Assembly: GCA_028868555.1 (NCBI GenBank)
Contig: JAGWUG010000070.1
Span: 1 to 5,568 of the forward strand
Length of the DNA stretch: 5,568 nucleotides
DNA from: Actinomycetales bacterium
Lineage (GTDB): Bacteria > Actinomycetota > Actinomycetes > Actinomycetales > Microbacteriaceae
Direction: 5' to 3'
The position numbers were made by a program, and so were the translations under genes. Positions 5,062 through 5,568 of the stretch are shown piece by piece. Below the pieces are notes generated by a model. The model saw nothing but the letters and a program-made list of their open reading frames with translations, had not been told where the DNA came from and did not search any database. Within the stretch, counting starts at the first letter, position 1. Each line of letters begins with the position of its first letter.

Positions 5062-5568
5062 ATGGTTGAGATCAGGCGGCTTTCGGCTGATGAACTGGAG
5101 CCACTGCTCGCTTTCATGGATGGCCCGGCTTTCAAGAGCCAGCCGCAGTGGCAGGGTTGCTATTGCCAGTTCTACCTAAATACTCCAGAACAAAACGATG
5201 ACCCGGCGGCCAAGGCTGGGTTGAATCGCGAGCGCATGTGTGACCGCGTAAATGCCGGAACCATGCAGGGCTACGTTGCCAAAGAGGGCGAAGCCACGGT
5301 TGGTTGGGTGGCTGCAAATCAGGCCAACAACTTTGCGGTTCTTCCTCCCACCGATGCCTCTGTTGCGCGCATCCTCTGCTTTGTTGTCGACGAGGAATTC
5401 CAGGGCAGGGGAGTGGCAACGGCGCTCTTGAACTTCGCATTGATGGACTTGGCCGAACGCGGTTTTTCATCGGTGGAGGCGGCACCGCTTGCCAGCGGAG
5501 AGTTTGTCAGCCACGGGTATCGAGGCCCGCTGGGTATGTTCCTGAAGGCCGGTTTCGAGCAGGGGCCT
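5062..5568 (+). CDS. GNAT family N-acetyltransferase, 3' end outside window
   Basis: From ATG 5062, 169 residues are open to the window edge with no stop. GNAT enzymes transfer an acetyl group from acetyl-CoA to an amine. Motif A, the CoA pyrophosphate-binding segment, is seen as CFVVDEEFQGRGVATALL at 106-123, with the QGRGVA loop at 114-119. The MFLKAGFE stretch at 159-166 matches the usual conserved segment near the C-terminus, so probably only a few residues are missing. The N-terminal half has a distinctive QWQGCYCQFYL segment at 30-39 with paired cysteines (Cys33, Cys35). The substrate cannot be told. The start lies six bases after the smpB stop, with only a weak AGAGTGG as possible ribosome binding site, so it is probably cotranscribed and translated by reinitiation. 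It is also in the same reading frame as smpB. Confidence 0.88.
   Translation, partial: MVEIRRLSADELEPLLAFMDGPAFKSQPQWQGCYCQFYLNTPEQNDDPAAKAGLNRERMCDRVNAGTMQGYVAKEGEATVGWVAANQANNFAVLPPTDASVARILCFVVDEEFQGRGVATALLNFALMDLAERGFSSVEAAPLASGEFVSHGYRGPLGMFLKAGFEQGP

Noticed and set aside
5056..5568. ssrA (tmRNA) directly downstream of smpB
   Set aside because: The space is fully occupied by an open GNAT coding region with clear motifs, and no tmRNA-like ends were seen.
1..5568. CRISPR array, tRNA or rRNA genes, insertion sequence, phage genes or toxin-antitoxin pair
   Set aside because: No spaced direct repeats, tRNA-like clover segments, transposase motifs or terminal inverted repeats were noticed, and nearly all of the sequence is accounted for by ordinary genes.

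Overview
The window reads as a stretch of chromosome from an actinomycete of moderate GC content, most likely a Microbacteriaceae-type member of the Micrococcales. The gene order prfB-ftsE-ftsX-smpB is a conserved actinobacterial arrangement. FtsE and FtsX resemble remembered actinobacterial sequences almost from residue 1, and several genes appear to start on leaderless or nearly leaderless transcripts, which is common in this phylum. The genus cannot be fixed from the sequence alone.

Layout. Positions 1-306 (+) hold the C-terminal end of a gene entering from the left. It is probably a small TadE/TadG-like pilus or secretion-neighbourhood protein, and it ends in a pentanucleotide repeat. Facing it across an 18-base gap is a GTG-started, 12-helix MFS transporter (1497 down to 325, minus strand) of unknown substrate. 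A 58-base divergent intergenic region separates that transporter from prfB (1556-2659, +). It holds a -10-like hexamer for each gene and a perfect 6-bp inverted repeat between them. An 80-base gap with another inverted repeat and a -10-like hexamer leads to ftsE (2740-3576), which overlaps ftsX (3576-4490) by one base. A 91-base gap follows, with a perfect 9-bp inverted repeat, a -10-like hexamer in its loop and a clear Shine-Dalgarno site. It leads to smpB (GTG start, 4582-5055). Six bases later, in the same reading frame, a GNAT acetyltransferase begins (5062) and runs off the right edge.

How the genes work together. Peptide chain release factor 2 terminates translation at UGA/UAA. SmpB, with tmRNA, rescues ribosomes that cannot terminate. 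FtsE/FtsX form the divisome ABC-type complex that transmits ATP hydrolysis to cell-wall hydrolases outside the membrane. The grouping is a housekeeping block of translation quality control and cell division. The MFS transporter, the TadE-like remnant and the GNAT protein are more variable neighbours.

No undescribed multi-gene system is visible. The points most worth a second look are the repeated pairing of an inverted repeat with a -10 element at three promoters, the predicted leaderless starts, the acidic C-terminal extension of FtsE, the same-frame smpB/GNAT junction, and the pentanucleotide repeat at the end of the leftmost gene.
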